A stretch of 64,000 nt of DNA from Apodemus sylvaticus. Taxonomy: Eukaryota; Chordata; Mammalia; Rodentia; Muridae. Positions 25,601 through 37,335 of the stretch are shown here, piece after piece. The first letter of the stretch is position 1; each line of letters opens with the position of its first letter. The position numbers and the translations under genes were made by a program. The stretch covers positions 22,191,470 to 22,255,469 of the forward strand of contig NC_067495.1 in NCBI RefSeq assembly GCF_947179515.1, read 5' to 3'. The notes under the pieces were generated by a model that saw only the letters and a program-made list of their open reading frames with translations, was not told the DNA's origin and did not search any database.

Positions 25601-26487
25601 AACTGGGGAAGACCCTTGAGGACATCGGTACAGGGAGAAAGTTCCTGAACAGAACATCAATAGCGTATGCTCTAAGAGCAAGAATTGACAAATGGGACCT
25701 CATAAGGTTACAGAGTTTCTGTAAGGCAAAGGACACCATCAAGAGGACAGATCGGCAACCAACAAATTGGGAAAAGATCTTCACCAATCCTACATCAGAT
25801 AGAGGGCTAATATCCAATATATATAAAGAACTCAAGAAGTTAGACTCCAGAAAACCGAACAACCCTATTTAAAAATGGGGTACAGAGTTAAACAAAGAAT
25901 TCTCACCTGAAGAACTTCGGATGGCGGAGAAGCATCTTAAAAAATGCTCAACTTCATTAGTCATTAGGGAAATGCAAATCAAAACAACCCTAAGATTTCA
26001 TCTTACACCAGTCAGAATGGCTAAGATTAAAAATTCAGGAGACAGCAGGTGTTGGAGAGGGTGCGGAGAAAGAGGAACACTCCTCCACTGCTGGTGGGGT
26101 TGCAAATTGGTACAACCACTCTGGAAAGCAGTCTGGCGGTTCCTCCGAAAACTGGGCACCTCACTTCCAGAAGATCCTGCTATACCACTCCTGGGCATAT
26201 ACCCAGAGGATTCCCCACCATGTAATAAGGATACATGCTCTACTATGTTCATAGCAGCCCTATTTATAATTGCCAGATGCTGGAAAGAACCCAGGTATCC
26301 CTCAACAGAAGAGTGGATACAAAAAATGTGGTATATCTACACAATGGAGTACTATTCAGCCATTAGAAACAATGAATTCATGAAATTCTTAGGCAAATGG
26401 ATGGAGCTAGAGAACATCATACTAAGTGAGGTAACCCAGACTCAAAAGGTGAATCATGGTATGCACTCACTAATAAGTGGTTATTAA
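22677..26487 (+). pseudogene. L1 ORF2 (endonuclease/reverse transcriptase), multiply frameshifted
   Basis: Domain order is preserved. The AP-type endonuclease shows SLNVNGLNS, CCIQETHLN, VGDFNTPLSS and SDHYGV near 23350. The reverse transcriptase shows NFRPISLLNIYAKILNKILA, GARQGCPLS and LFADD near 24750. The C-terminal cysteine region is CWRGCGERGTLLHCWWGC, and the protein ends at HSLISGY. Frameshifts or stops occur near 23240, 23410, 23970, 24210, 24420, 24765, 25080 and 25870. The FADD motif is followed by a small deletion and a stop. No working product is expected. Confidence 0.93.
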
Positions 26488-26589
26488 CCTAGAAAACTGG
26501 AATACCCAAAACATAATCCACACATCAAATGAGATACAAGAAGAAACAGGAGTGGTCCCTGGTTCTGGAAAGACTCAGTGAAACAGTAT

Positions 26590-26692
26590 TTGGCAAAACC
26601 AGAACGGGGAACTGGGAAGGGGTGGGAGGGAGGACAGGGGAAGAGAAGGGGGCTTACGGGACTTTCGGGGAGTGGGGGGGGGCTAGAAAAGG
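26590..26692 (+). other. G-rich L1 3' UTR segment, potential G-quadruplex
   Basis: Repeated G-runs (including ggggtgggagggagg and a run of eight G at about 26673-26680) on the sense strand of the L1. The same kind of segment recurs at about 57775-57836. Confidence 0.7.
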
Positions 26693-26859
26693 GGAAATCA
26701 TTTGAAATGTAAATAAATTATATCGAATAAAAAAAAGAATGAAAAAAAATTTTAAAAATTAAAATAATAATAAAAATAAAATAATAATAATAATAATATG
26801 GAAGTAGAAGGGGGACTATTTGGGAATAGTGAAGGAATCACAGTTGTAGGGGACTGTGG

Positions 26860-27157
26860 TGGTTTGTATATTTGGTCATCAGGTGATAATGGGTCTCAGC
26901 AGGGATTAGGAGGCGGGGCCTTGTTGAAGTAGGTGGAGCCTTGTTGGAGGAGGCGTGTCACTAAGGCTGGGCTTTTGGGATTTCAAAAGTCCAATGGTCT
27001 CGCTTTTCCTGTTGCCTGCCAATCAGGATGCAGAGCTCTCTGCTATTTCTCCAGTGCCAGGTTTGCCTGTGTGTTGCCACGTTCTCTGCCATGAAAACAA
27101 TGGTCTAAACCTCTGAAACTGTAAGCAAGCTCTAATTAAATGTTTTCTTTTGTAAGA
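26860..27157 (+). mobile_element. LTR-like sequence carried as L1 3' transduction
   Basis: The sequence from gtggtggtttgtatatttgg to aaacctctgaaactgtaagc then tctaattaaatgttttcttt resembles a dispersed rodent LTR family. It holds a variant poly(A) signal ATTAAA at 27135-27140, about 15 bases before the terminal poly(A). It lies inside the L1 target-site duplication. The family name is not certain. Confidence 0.65.
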
Positions 27158-27168
27158 AAAAAAAAAAA

Positions 27169-27186
27169 AGAATGGATTCTGCAAAA
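27169..27186 (+). repeat. Target-site duplication, right copy (18 nt)
   Basis: Identical to 21132-21149. Its first A is ambiguous with the poly(A) end. Confidence 0.9.
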
Positions 27187-27404
27187 TAATGGACATTTAA
27201 AATGGCTAACACATTTGAATCATATCAATTACATTATTATGAATTTTAACCTAAAAGAAACTATATAACTGGAAGGCAGGTTAAAAAGGCAAAACAACCA
27301 TAACATCTATATATTATACATGTTAATATGTTTTGAAGATTTTTTTAAAGTCTGAATTGAGTTCAAATTGACTATATGCTATCTTTGACAAATCTGTGGT
27401 TTTT

Positions 27405-28242
27405 CTTTTTTTCTTTTTTTTATTCGATATATTTTTATTTACATTTCAAATGTTTTCCCCTTTTCTGGCCTCCCACTCCTGGAAAGTCCCATAAGCCCCT
27501 TTCCCTCCCTCTGTTCTCTCATCCACCCCTTCCCACTTCCCTGTTCTGGTTTTGCCCTATACTGCTACACTGACTCTTTCCAGAACCAGGGTCCACTCCT
27601 CCGTTCTTCTTGTACCTCATTTGATGTGTGGATTATGTTTTGGGTATTCCAATTTTCTAGGCTAATATCCACTTATTAGTGAGTGTATACCATGATTAAT
27701 CTTTTGAGACTGGGTTACCTCACTTAGTATGATGTTCTCCAGCTCCATCCATTTGCCTAAGAATTTCATGAATTCATTGTTTCTAATGGCCGAATAGTAC
27801 TCCATTGTGTATATATACCACATTTTTTGGATCCATTCTTCTGTTGAGGGATACCTGGGTTCTTTTCAGATTTTGGCTATTATAAACAGGGCTGTTATGA
27901 ACATATTGGAGCATGTATCCTTATTACCTGCTGGGGAATCCTCCGGGTATATGCTCAGATGTGGTATAGCAGGATCCTCAGGAAGTGAGGTACCCAGTTT
28001 TCTGAGGAACCGCCAGACTGATTTCCAGAGTGGTTGTACCAATTTGCAACCCCACCAGCAGTGGAGGAGTGTTCCTCTTTCTCTACATCCTCACCAACAC
28101 CTGCTGTCTCCTGAATTTTTAATCTTAGCCATTCTGACTTGTGTAAGGTGAAATCTCAGGATTGTTTTGATTTGCATTTCCCTGATGAGTAATAAAATTG
28201 AGCATTTTTTAAGATGCTTCTCAGCCATCCGAAGTTCTTCGA
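27405..28242 (-). mobile_element. L1 3' half of a 5'-inverted insertion
   Basis: A T-rich stretch (reversed poly(A)) is followed by the reversed L1 3' UTR and ORF2 C-terminus, ending at ctcagccatccgaagttctt. It abuts a plus-strand L1 segment at 28243, giving a head-to-head structure. Confidence 0.95.
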
Positions 28243-28724
28243 ATGAAAAAAGCCCTTTCAACAAATGGTGCTGGTTCAACTGGAGGTCAGCATGCAGAAG
28301 AATGAAAATTGATCCATCCCTATCTCCTTGTACTAAGCTCAAATCCAAGTGGATCAAGGACCTCCACATAAAGCCAGACACTCTGAAGCTAATAGAAAAG
28401 AAACTGGGGAAGACCCTTGAGGACATAGCGACAGCGGAAAAGTTCCTGAACAGAACACCAATAGCTTATACTCTAACTAAGATCAAGAATTGACAAATGT
28501 GATCTCATAAAATTACAAAGTTTCTGTAAGGCAAAGGACACAGTCAAAAGGACAAAACGAAAACCAACAAATTGGGAAAAGATCTTCACCAACCCTACAT
28601 CAGATAGAGGGCTAATATCCAGTATATACAAAGAACTCAATAAGTTAGACTCCAGAAAGCCAAATAACCCTATTAAAAATGGGGTACAGAGGTAAACAAA
28701 GAATTTTCACCTGAAGAACTTTGG
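28243..28724 (+). mobile_element. L1 5' segment, inverted (twin priming)
   Basis: Sense-strand ORF2 text from caacaaatggtgctggttca to tttcacctgaagaacttt. It stops at the same L1 position (gaagaactt) where the neighbouring minus-strand segment begins, as expected from twin priming of a single insertion. Confidence 0.93.
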
Positions 28725-29672
28725 GTTTTGCTACTTTTATATATAATGTTTCCATACTGTACCTTGTGCTGTTGAGATTAAATGTCCAGAGCCTTAAAAA
28801 CACTATAGCTCATTCCTTTCCACTCTCTGCCAGTTGTAAGAAAACAAGAGCCATGATGGATTAGAGTGGGGAGCTTATAGATCTAAATAGCGTGGGAGTT
28901 ATTTTCAAACAGAGAGTGTAAACAGAAAGGTAAAAATAAATGGGGCGAATTTGAACCTTTGCTATTCTAAATGCTGAATTTGCTTTAATTATAAAAGTTT
29001 ATAATGAAAAATAATTTTAAAATAAGTATAAATTAAGTACATTAGCAAGGTTTGATGGATATTAACTTCATCAACAACAAAGTACATTTGTACTAATCTG
29101 GGTATTTTCCTGTTCAAATATTGCATAGAATCAGCATTTTTGGATTGCCCTGGAGTGCATTTAGACATTAGGGTAACAAGCGGTCCTGACATACTCCATT
29201 CTATTCTTCCCCCAACTCTTAAGCATTTCAAGGATATTCCCACCCGGTAAAATCAAAAGGTACAATCATAATTGTATTTGAGTTGATTTTTTCTTTGGAA
29301 TATAGATAATTATGGTCTGTAAATATAACTCAGCAGCAGAAACACTATTTAGTATACATAAAGTATTGGCTTTGATCCTTAGCACCAGAAACTACTAAAA
29401 AAGTCTAAATCAATTTAATACTGGTTCAATAGATGAAATTCTTAATTCAATTACCAGAAATGTAACATAATAATATAAATGTAACAATATTTCCTATGAC
29501 TCACACCTTGGTAAGGAAATGATTGTGATACTATACATACAAAAAGATTTCCAAATATGTTTAATATTTGTCATCTTTGAAAGATCAACTACTAACCATG
29601 AGATAAATCTCAACATCTTTGATAAAATCCAGTTGTGGGGAAGAAATTTTTATTGCTAAACACATTTAGCTA
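28725..29672. other. Unique intron sequence
   Basis: No recognised feature. Confidence 0.5.
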
Positions 29673-29905
29673 GGGGAGCTGGAGAGACATCTCAGTGGTT
29701 AAGAGCACTTGTTGCTCTCAAAGAGGTCCTGGGTTCAGCGCTCAGCATCTACATGGTAGCTTACAAACAACTTTAACTCCATTTCCTAGCAACCTGCTGC
29801 TCTCATCTGGCCTCCCCGGGTCCTGAACATATGTCGTGCGCATACATATATGCCAGCAAAGCACACTTACATATAAAATAAAATTTTAAAAATCTTTCTT
29901 TAAAA
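29673..29905 (+). mobile_element. B2/B3 SINE
   Basis: gagctggagagacatctcag, tggttaagagcacttgttgc, then gtcctgggttcagcgctcag (B-box), ending in a taaaataaaattttaaaaat tail. Confidence 0.92.
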
Positions 29906-30045
29906 GTTTTCTTCATAAAAAGAGAAAAATGGTAATGGAAAATTTGCGCTATGTGGTTCTTTTATTCTCTACAAGTTACCCTTTGGCTTATCCAGTTCCT
30001 AAATTTCTTGGTCATTCTATTCTTCCAACTAGCATGGTTTGTTTA

Positions 30046-30330
30046 GAACTATAAGAAGTCACTATTCACAACAGCCAAGACATGGAAATAACCAAGGTGT
30101 TTATTATCTGATAAATGGATAAAGAAAATGTGGTACATAGACATAATGCAATAATGTCCCACCATAAAACATAATGCAATCCTGCCATTTGTGACAGGAA
30201 TGGACCTGGAGGACATTCTGTTAAATGAAATAAGCCAAGCATAAAAGATAAGCACCACATGATCTCATTAATTCACAGCCCTATATAGAATCAACTAACC
30301 AGGGTTCTTAGAGGCTCACAGAGCTGAAAC
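30046..30330 (+). mobile_element. Old L1 (L1M-like) ORF2 3' fragment
   Basis: The line of sequence from tcacaacagccaagacatgg through tggataaagaaaatgtggta to taaatgaaataagccaagca is the ORF2 C-terminal region shared by ancient mammalian L1s. It is diverged. Confidence 0.8.
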
Positions 30331-31134
30331 AGTAACCATGGAGCCTGTGTGGGTCTGAGCTAGGTCCTCTGCCTATATGTTGTGGTTGTTACGCTTATGG
30401 GTTTTGTAGGACTTCTTACAATGCCAGTGAGGGTGTTACAGGCATTTAAAAGTGATAATTACTTTTGGAGCAGCAAGAAATATAGCCATGATTGGGAAAT
30501 AGTAAAAGAGTGGGTTGGGAGAATATGTTTTGAAATGCTTTGTTTGTGTTTCAAATGCAACTATAGTTTAGTCATTTATCAACCATTGACTCAGAGTTTA
30601 CTGGTCTTTAATTTTCACAGTCTGTACATTATATCTTTTTTTCCCAGATCATCTTTATTGCTGTATTCTCGATGTTCTGAAAAGCAAGCCAAACCATTTT
30701 TGGTCATCTTTTTACAGCTCTCATCTATGCTACAAAAACAACCTCACATTCAAAACTTCTTTGGATAAAGATCAATGTAAGCCTTGCAGGTTGTCACATA
30801 ACGCACGCTTGTCAGGATAAATACTTGTGATGAACTCATATCACTTATCTTCTAGAACATACCTTTGGAACATTTTCTTTCATGGAGTCCCATAGGGACA
30901 TATAACTCTCAGGGAAGCGAAAAAATTACTCTTATCTGCGACTCTGAGAGTTGGGTGTCAAAGATTAAGGCAGCCATGGAATTTTATTGGGGTGGAGTGA
31001 ACAGAGATAAGTATTTCTATCACCACACACTGGAGGGACAAATAAAACCTCTAGCATGATTTCCTATCACATATTTCTAAACACATTTGGCAAAGAAGAA
31101 ACTGCTTGAAACCTTGACAGTGTTATGGCAAAAG
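30331..31134. other. Unique intron sequence
   Basis: A 128-codon open frame at 30382-30768 shows no recognised domain, signal or splice context, and I treat it as chance. Confidence 0.45.

Positions 31135-31168
<34 letters not shown>
31135..31168. repeat. (CAT)n microsatellite
   Basis: About 11 uninterrupted CAT units. Confidence 0.98.
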
Positions 31169-31171
<3 letters not shown>

Positions 31172-31260
31172 GCACTTAAAGTAATAGTTCATTACTATTG
31201 AAAGTTTTTCAAAATAGTTTTACTTTTCTAAAAACATTAAATGAAAGTTTATTTCTATGT

Positions 31261-31640
31261 GAAGGGAAAGAGAAGATGGGGAAAAGAGAGAGGAAAGGGG
31301 TGAAGAAGGAGGAGGGAGAGGCAAGACGGGGGGGGGGGGGAGGGAGGAGAAGAGAAGAGAAGAGAAGAGAAGAGAAGAGAAGAGAAGAGAAGAGAAGAGA
31401 AGGAGGAAGAGAAGGAGGAAGAGAAAGGGGAAGAGAAGGGAAGAAAAAGAGAAAGAGTGCATGCAGAGAAATAAATGGGGGAGAAGGGGAAGGGAAAGGG
31501 AGGGAGAGAGGAGGGAGGAGGGAAAGGGGGAAAGAAAGAGAGAAAGAATGTATGCATATACAGAAAGAGAAAGGAGAGGGGGTGGGAGAAGGAAAGAGAA
31601 GGGGAGAAGAGAGAGAAGGGAAGAGATGGGAGAGGAGGGA
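31261..31640. repeat. Polypurine array with (GAGAA)n core
   Basis: About 380 bases, nearly all A/G on the plus strand, with a regular GAGAA pentamer run at about 31345-31400 and a G-run near 31330. Only short pyrimidine interruptions occur (near 31457 and 31548). The open frames on both strands are products of this composition. Confidence 0.95.
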
Positions 31641-32724
31641 TGGCTTTTTCCTTTACAGGCTTAATCTCATATACATATTATACATAAACTATGGGAGGTA
31701 GATACTCCTAAACTTTTGTGGGGTTTGGTTTTATTTTTAAGAACTCTGATTTAATGATGTTTATAATGCTTCCCAAGGTTGAGTTTATCTGAGGCAGACC
31801 CAATATTCCAATTAAATTTGGTGAGACTGAAAATCACCTTTAACTGAACAGAATTGGGGAAAACCTAATAATAACAAGTAGGTTAAAAAAGAAGGCCTCA
31901 AATATCCAGCATGTTGCAAGCACAGTTTCCAGTAGTTCTAAAGGTGGCAAAGTCATGATCATCCATCAAAGAACAGTATAGCCCTTCTCAATAACACCTT
32001 CCTTTGACCCATCCAGTGTAAGCATGTTGAGAGTTATAACTGTGTAGTTGAAACTTTCTTTTGTTTTACCTTTCTACTCTTTAGTCACTCAAAGAAACTA
32101 CTGATGGAAAGTCCCTTTATAATTGCAAAAGCAATGATGAGTTTTAAAAGATGTGAAGAAAGTAGACAAGATATACAGAATGGAAGGGATGGTATCACAT
32201 TATCTGAAAAGTCACTAAGGGTGACTATAAAAGAGAGAAGAGCCAGTTGCCCACGGAAAAGACTAGATTTGATGGCTTTTTAACAATTCAGGAGATGTAC
32301 TTTTTAATGATTGTATTTTGGAAGAGAAAGTATACAAAAAGTAGAAAAGACCAAAATTGTCTGAAGACGCAAACAGTGCTGTGAAAGACAAATGGTGACA
32401 GCATCATTTCCACCACCCCACCCTTATCCTATGCTTACTGGGACTGGTTTCTTTGTTGGTGTACTTACATGCTTAGAACATGAAGTTAGATGGGTCAAGA
32501 AATGGATGGGGTTCTGGGAGCAGTTGGAGGATGGGAAAGAATATGACCAAAAATATATTATATGAAATTCTCAAAACATAAGGTTTAAAAAATGCCTTTT
32601 AAACCCTCCCTCAGGCTTTGTTACTAGACATAAAACTTAAATTTGCTCAGAATAATTCAGGAAACATTAGAATGAAATATTCCCTATGGGTCATTAGTAT
32701 GACAATAATGAATTCAAAGTCTAT
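31641..32724. other. Unique intron sequence
   Basis: No recognised feature. Confidence 0.5.
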
Positions 32725-32935
32725 ATATGGGCTGGATCCAGAGGTGGGGCAGTCTCTGGATGGCCTTTCCTTTAGTCTCCGTTCCACATTTTGTCCCCAT
32801 ATTTCCTCGCTTGAGTTGTAGAAGAAGCAGGTGGAGGGGAGGGGAGGGGAGTTTCAGGGGGGGCAGGTAAAGAGGATAACATTTGAAATGTAAATAAATA
32901 AAATATCCAACAAAAAAAGAATGAAAAAATAATCA
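32725..32935 (+). mobile_element. L1 3'-terminal fragment (Lx-like)
   Basis: ggcagtctctggatggcctt, a G-rich stretch and the L1 tail aacatttgaaatgtaaataa followed by A-rich sequence. Confidence 0.8.
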
Positions 32936-33062
32936 AAATGTCTACAAATGGTTTTTTGTTGTTGTTGTACTATTGTGCTTTGTTTTGGGGGTGTTGTTAT
33001 TCTGTCTTGTTTTTATTGACTAAAAAAAATCAGGTCTTCATCTCCCTTTGAAAATACTTTTC

Positions 33063-33155
33063 TTACCCAGTGGTGGTGTTTCATGCCTTTCATCCCAGCA
33101 TTTGGGAGGCAGAGGCAGGTAGATCACTCAGTTTGAGGCCAGCCTGGTATATATA
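33063..33155 (+). mobile_element. B1 SINE left part
   Basis: catcccagcatttgggaggc and agtttgaggccagcctggta match B1. The 3' part has been replaced by the adjoining purine array. Confidence 0.9.
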
Positions 33156-33494
33156 TAGAGAGAGAGGGAAAGAGGGAACGAGGGAGAGGGAGAGATGGAG
33201 AGAGGGGAAGAGGGAGAGAGGGGAGAAGGGAAGAGGGGGGAAGGAGGAGGAGGAGGGAGGGAAAGGGGGAGACGGAGAGAGGGGGAGAGGCAGAGAGGGG
33301 GAGAGGGAGAGAGGCATAGAGGGGGAGAAGGGGAAAGGGGGAGAGGGAGAGAGGGGAGAAGGAGAGAGGGATAGAGGGGGAGAGGGGGAAAGGGGGAGAG
33401 GGAGAGAGGGGAAAAGGAGAGAGGGATAGAGGGGGAGAAGGGGAAAGGGGAGAGGGAGAGAGGGGGAGAGGAGGAGGGAGAAAGAGAGATAGAA
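33156..33494. repeat. Polypurine (GGGAGA)n array
   Basis: About 340 bases of GGGAGA/GGGGAAA-type repeats on the plus strand with higher-order reiteration of gagagggatagagggggag. It probably expanded from the neighbouring B1. Confidence 0.95.
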
Positions 33495-35384
33495 TATTTT
33501 TCTTCTCATTTTAGTCATCTAGTTATATCATTTCAGTTTCTGACTTTCTGGCTATAAACTTATCTTTGACAGGAATAGTCCTAAGTAATTATTCTATTAA
33601 ACACTGACTACTATTAAAATATTAGCCAAGCAGTTTAAAATACAGACGTCTCTTAATGACATAGTAAATACTTTTCTGTGTGTTGGACTAAGAACCTACA
33701 GAGTCCAGAAGAAAACTGCCAAGTTTATATGACGGCATGAATTAAACTTCTCTAGAACTCAATAAGCTATAGATACACCTCTAAAATGAATACTACACCC
33801 AATGGAAAAGAGCACCTATGTCTCTTTTGACTAGTATGTCTGCGGACTATCTTATGAAATTCTAGTAGCTAGTTGGGAAATCTGAGCTCTGTGAGGGCAG
33901 ACTGACTCATACGTCAAATCTGTCTAACTACCCATTTTCACAACTGCCATTAGAAACCAGCCACTCTAGTGTGTCTATAGCTGCTTTTGTATTACAGTAG
34001 AATTGAACAATTCCAACAGAGACTACATGGCCCAGGAAAAGCAACTGGCCCTTTTCTATGTCTGCTGATTTCTATCTTTAGGAACTAATCTAGGCCTCAG
34101 TTTCTCCACTCATAACATCAAAGACTGGGCAGAAGTTTGTCCACCAAGCTGATATATCAGAATCCCTGGAACCAGTGAGCTAAGAGGAAGTTCATATACT
34201 TCTTGTAAAGAAAGTAGAATCTGTCAACAGGAACAAACACTTGAAAATCATGCTTAAACAAATTCAACCCTGGCATTGAAGATTTCTATTTGATTTACAA
34301 CCCTCCAAGCCCTAGACTTGAAGCATCAAGAATCTGTGGATTTGCATGGATCAAGATACTGTGCTATATAAATACAAATAGTTCTTTGGAAAAGACTTAA
34401 AATTAGACTAACAGTTTTAATGAGTTAACTTTTGATCTATAGAAATAATCCACTTTAAATATTTCACAATGAAAATGGTTATACATCAAATATAAGCCCT
34501 GTCAGTGACAATCTCAGATGGCAACCCATTCTCTGAAGACTCCCCACTTGGAGGAAAGCCCCCGGCTCTCTTGTCTCTGCCACAGACAGCTACACCTGGA
34601 AGGCAGTCCTGAGAACAAGCTGCCAAATAGCAGGAAGTCTGCTAGATAACAGATAATATCAAAAGCACCTAAATCATGTTTGGGGAAGGGATTAAACAAT
34701 ATTTCCTAAGCCTTTTGAGGTTTAAATATTGCTGCAACAATGTGAAAGATGGCATGTCCAGACTGCTTAGGAAAGAGCTAGAAGTTTACAGAATGGAGAG
34801 AGCTTGCTGTGCTCTGAGCTTTGAGGTGGCTTTTTAGGCTGCCAGCTTGCCAGCCTGCCAGCCTGCCTTTCAGGATGACTCCAGATGGCAATGAGTGAGT
34901 TGTTGAGGGTGGTCTCTGTAAAGTCTGGGTACTACAACTCAAAATAGGCTGTTTTCGGAAGTCACTGGTACAAACTGGAACTGACCATAGCATTGTTGAC
35001 AAATCTTTGTTGATTCAACTCATGCCTCTGCATCATTGGCATAACACATGCCTCTGTACCACTGCCATCTGAGGCCAGATGATTCTCTGCTGTATGGTCT
35101 AGCCAGTGCCTTTAGGATATTTACCAGCATTCCTGACCTCCACCCATGGGAGGTCAACAACATCAACCTCATTCTTTTCCTGAGCTGGGCTAGTAACATA
35201 AGGGATGTTAAGTTTTCCCAAAGGGCTTCATGATTTCCCACTATTCTATCTTAAGATGAACTAAAGTTAATATTATTTTGAGACAAGAAAAAAGATGAAA
35301 GAGACACATAAAATAACTATATGCTGTTTATATGGTGATATTTTATTATGCCCCTAATTTCTACCTGAACTAATGGTTATAGCC
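33495..35384. other. Unique intron sequence
   Basis: Nothing recognised except a small GCCAGCCT-type tandem at about 34845-34868. Confidence 0.5.
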
Positions 35385-35450
35385 AAGACTGAACCCAGGA
35401 CCTTGCATGCTAGGCAAATATGTTACCACTGAGCTATAACCCCAGCACAC
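35385..35450 (-). mobile_element. ID SINE fragment
   Basis: aggaccttgcatgctaggca then accactgagctataacccca is the reverse of the ID/tRNA-derived head. Confidence 0.8.
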
Positions 35451-35564
35451 TGTTTACTTTTACTTATTGTGCTAGAATCTACATTTTATCTGTTATTATT
35501 ATTGATTTGCCAATGCTAAGGTAAGATCCAAGCCTTCTCATGCACATGCATTCTACCAAATTTT

Positions 35565-35705
35565 AACATGTTTATTATGAGAGAGGATGTTAGTGCATAG
35601 CCCAAGCTGGTCTTGTACTTGTTCTGCATCCCAGGCAGGCCTTGATTTTGCAATGCTATCGTCACAATCTCCTGAGTAGCTGGGACAGGATTAAACCCAC
35701 GAGTC
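35565..35705 (-). mobile_element. B1/PB1-like SINE, degenerate
   Basis: gcatagcccaagctggtctt and ctcctgagtagctgggacag are reverse 7SL-SINE words. Confidence 0.7.
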
Positions 35706-35751
35706 CTGTACAAACAACAGTTCAGTACAATTTTCCTTTTTCATACTTTTG

Positions 35752-35835
35752 TCTGTTAGGAATGGAACCCAGGATCTTGTAAGTGACAAGAAAGAGCTCT
35801 AACACTAAGCTAAATACCCTAAATGTCCCCATTGT
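35752..35835 (-). mobile_element. ID/B-type tRNA-derived SINE fragment
   Basis: ggaatggaacccaggatctt and agctctaacactaagctaaa read as a reversed, decayed tRNA-derived head. Confidence 0.6.
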
Positions 35836-36599
35836 AAGGGCCTTTCTTGAAAGACACACTTAGGAGGCAATTTATAGTTTTAGAAAGGAGCACCAGTGTC
35901 TGAAAAGAATTATTTTAACTGTTTATATATTTGAAATTTAAGAGAATGGCTGGCAGGCTGTGGTTTTCTTTTTTATCTGATGGGCAAATTCGGCCTACAC
36001 AATAGAGACTATAATCTTTTTAAATTATTACAGCCTTTTCCACTTGTTACTACAAATATTCCTTGCTGATAAAATAGCTTGTAGGGTTTTTTCAGTGTTC
36101 AGTTGTTGAAAAAATGAATAATCGGTTATAAAATAACTGTAATATATGTGCATTGGACTTGAGAAATTGAAAAATATTTGGAAAGGCAAGACTTGGGCTT
36201 AGTTCTGTTTATAAAATAAGAGGCAAATGTAGATCATTGTGCAGGGGTGAAAAAGAGCTGAGGAAATGGTGAAGATAAGAAAATCATGTTCAAAGTTAAA
36301 CTATGATGTTCCACCATGAACCTCAATTTGCTCTTTTAACAGTAATAGAGTTACTACAGGAAAAGGCAGAAGTATTTAGGACAGAAATTACTCACTTTTA
36401 TTTAAATAAAGTATGGTCCAAATTTTTAATAATAATAAATTTTTATCTATAGAATTATAGAAAAAGCTTAAATCTGCAGTAAACAAGGAAAGATGCAAGC
36501 ATTCAGAAAATACCACTCAGAACAGAAAGAAGAAGTACTATGTCTCTTTTGTTCAGTAATTTCTTGGGTCAAGCATTAGAGGGTTGACTTTTCAATTAC
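35836..36599. other. Unique intron sequence
   Basis: No recognised feature. Confidence 0.5.
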
Positions 36600-36665
36600 T
36601 TCCTATGCTTTACAAATGAGGAAACTGGGCTTAGAGAGGATCAGGATTTTTTACAGAACTATAAA
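36600..36665 (+). mobile_element. MIR core fragment
   Basis: ttacaaatgaggaaactggg followed by cttagagagg is the conserved core of the ancient mammalian MIR SINE. Confidence 0.75.
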
Positions 36666-37335
36666 ATGGGAAGATCAGGGTATATGTTTAAAATCAGATT
36701 TCAATTTGCTTCAGAGCTGACAAACCATAATACGCATTGGAACAAGACCTCCTCCATGATTTCCCATGTGTATCTGCCCACTGGAGTTACTAGGGTAGGC
36801 CATCATACCTGCCTTTTTCCCCCAAACATGTGTTGTTGGGTCAAACTCATGTTTGAGACATTTTCCAGCCTCTGAATCCACATTCATAGGCAAGGCAAAT
36901 TATCATATTGCAAATGATGAAATGAATTTAGGGATTATCAGATCCATTCATTTATATAATATTTAGATATGAAAGATCTGCTGAGTATTCTATATTCCTG
37001 TGTACATTCAATGATTCCATAGAGATTTACATGTTTGCACCTGTATTTTTATTTCTTTACATTACTATAGAATATCGACCCCCTTCATTCATATTCACCA
37101 CAGAAAAAGGAATTGTTTGCTGTTTTTATGGACCATGGGTGATAAATGTGGAGCAAAATTACTCTGTCTCTCTTTCTTTCCTCCTTGCTAAGTTTTATAA
37201 TGTGCCACATTTAGGTCATGACTTTTTCTGCTTTAATAGTGCTAGTGATTAGTCAAGGACAAGATTCAACCTCAAGGCCTCTTATCCATAAGTTTCAAGT
37301 TTTCTGGCTGCAGATAGTCATTTTTCCCACCCCCG

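Larger units (their letters stand above)
21150..27168 (+). mobile_element. Near-full-length rat-type L1 with 3'-transduced segment
   Basis: The order is a short 5' UTR (21150-21376), ORF1 (21377-22615), ORF2 (22677-26487), a purine-rich 3' UTR with G-runs (26488-26735), an A/AAT-rich tail to about 26800, then about 350 bases of other sequence ending in a second poly(A) at 27156-27169. The whole lies between 18-base direct repeats. The 5' UTR is short for a rat L1, so it is probably 5'-truncated. Both ORFs are broken by frameshifts, so the element is dead. Its 3' end (aaatcatttgaaatgtaaat) fits the rat L1 family, from memory of the family. Confidence 0.95.

Noticed and set aside
27390..28740. 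Target-site duplication around the inverted L1
   Set aside because: Only a weak resemblance (tgtggtttttct versus ttgggttttgct) could be seen, too poor to claim.
30382..30768. 128-codon open frame in the intron
   Set aside because: It follows an old L1 fragment, shows no domain or splice signals, and its composition is like the surrounding non-coding DNA.
31198..31701. 167-codon Arg/Gly/Glu-rich open frame and Pro/Ser/Leu frames on the other strand
   Set aside because: Pure translation of a polypurine repeat.
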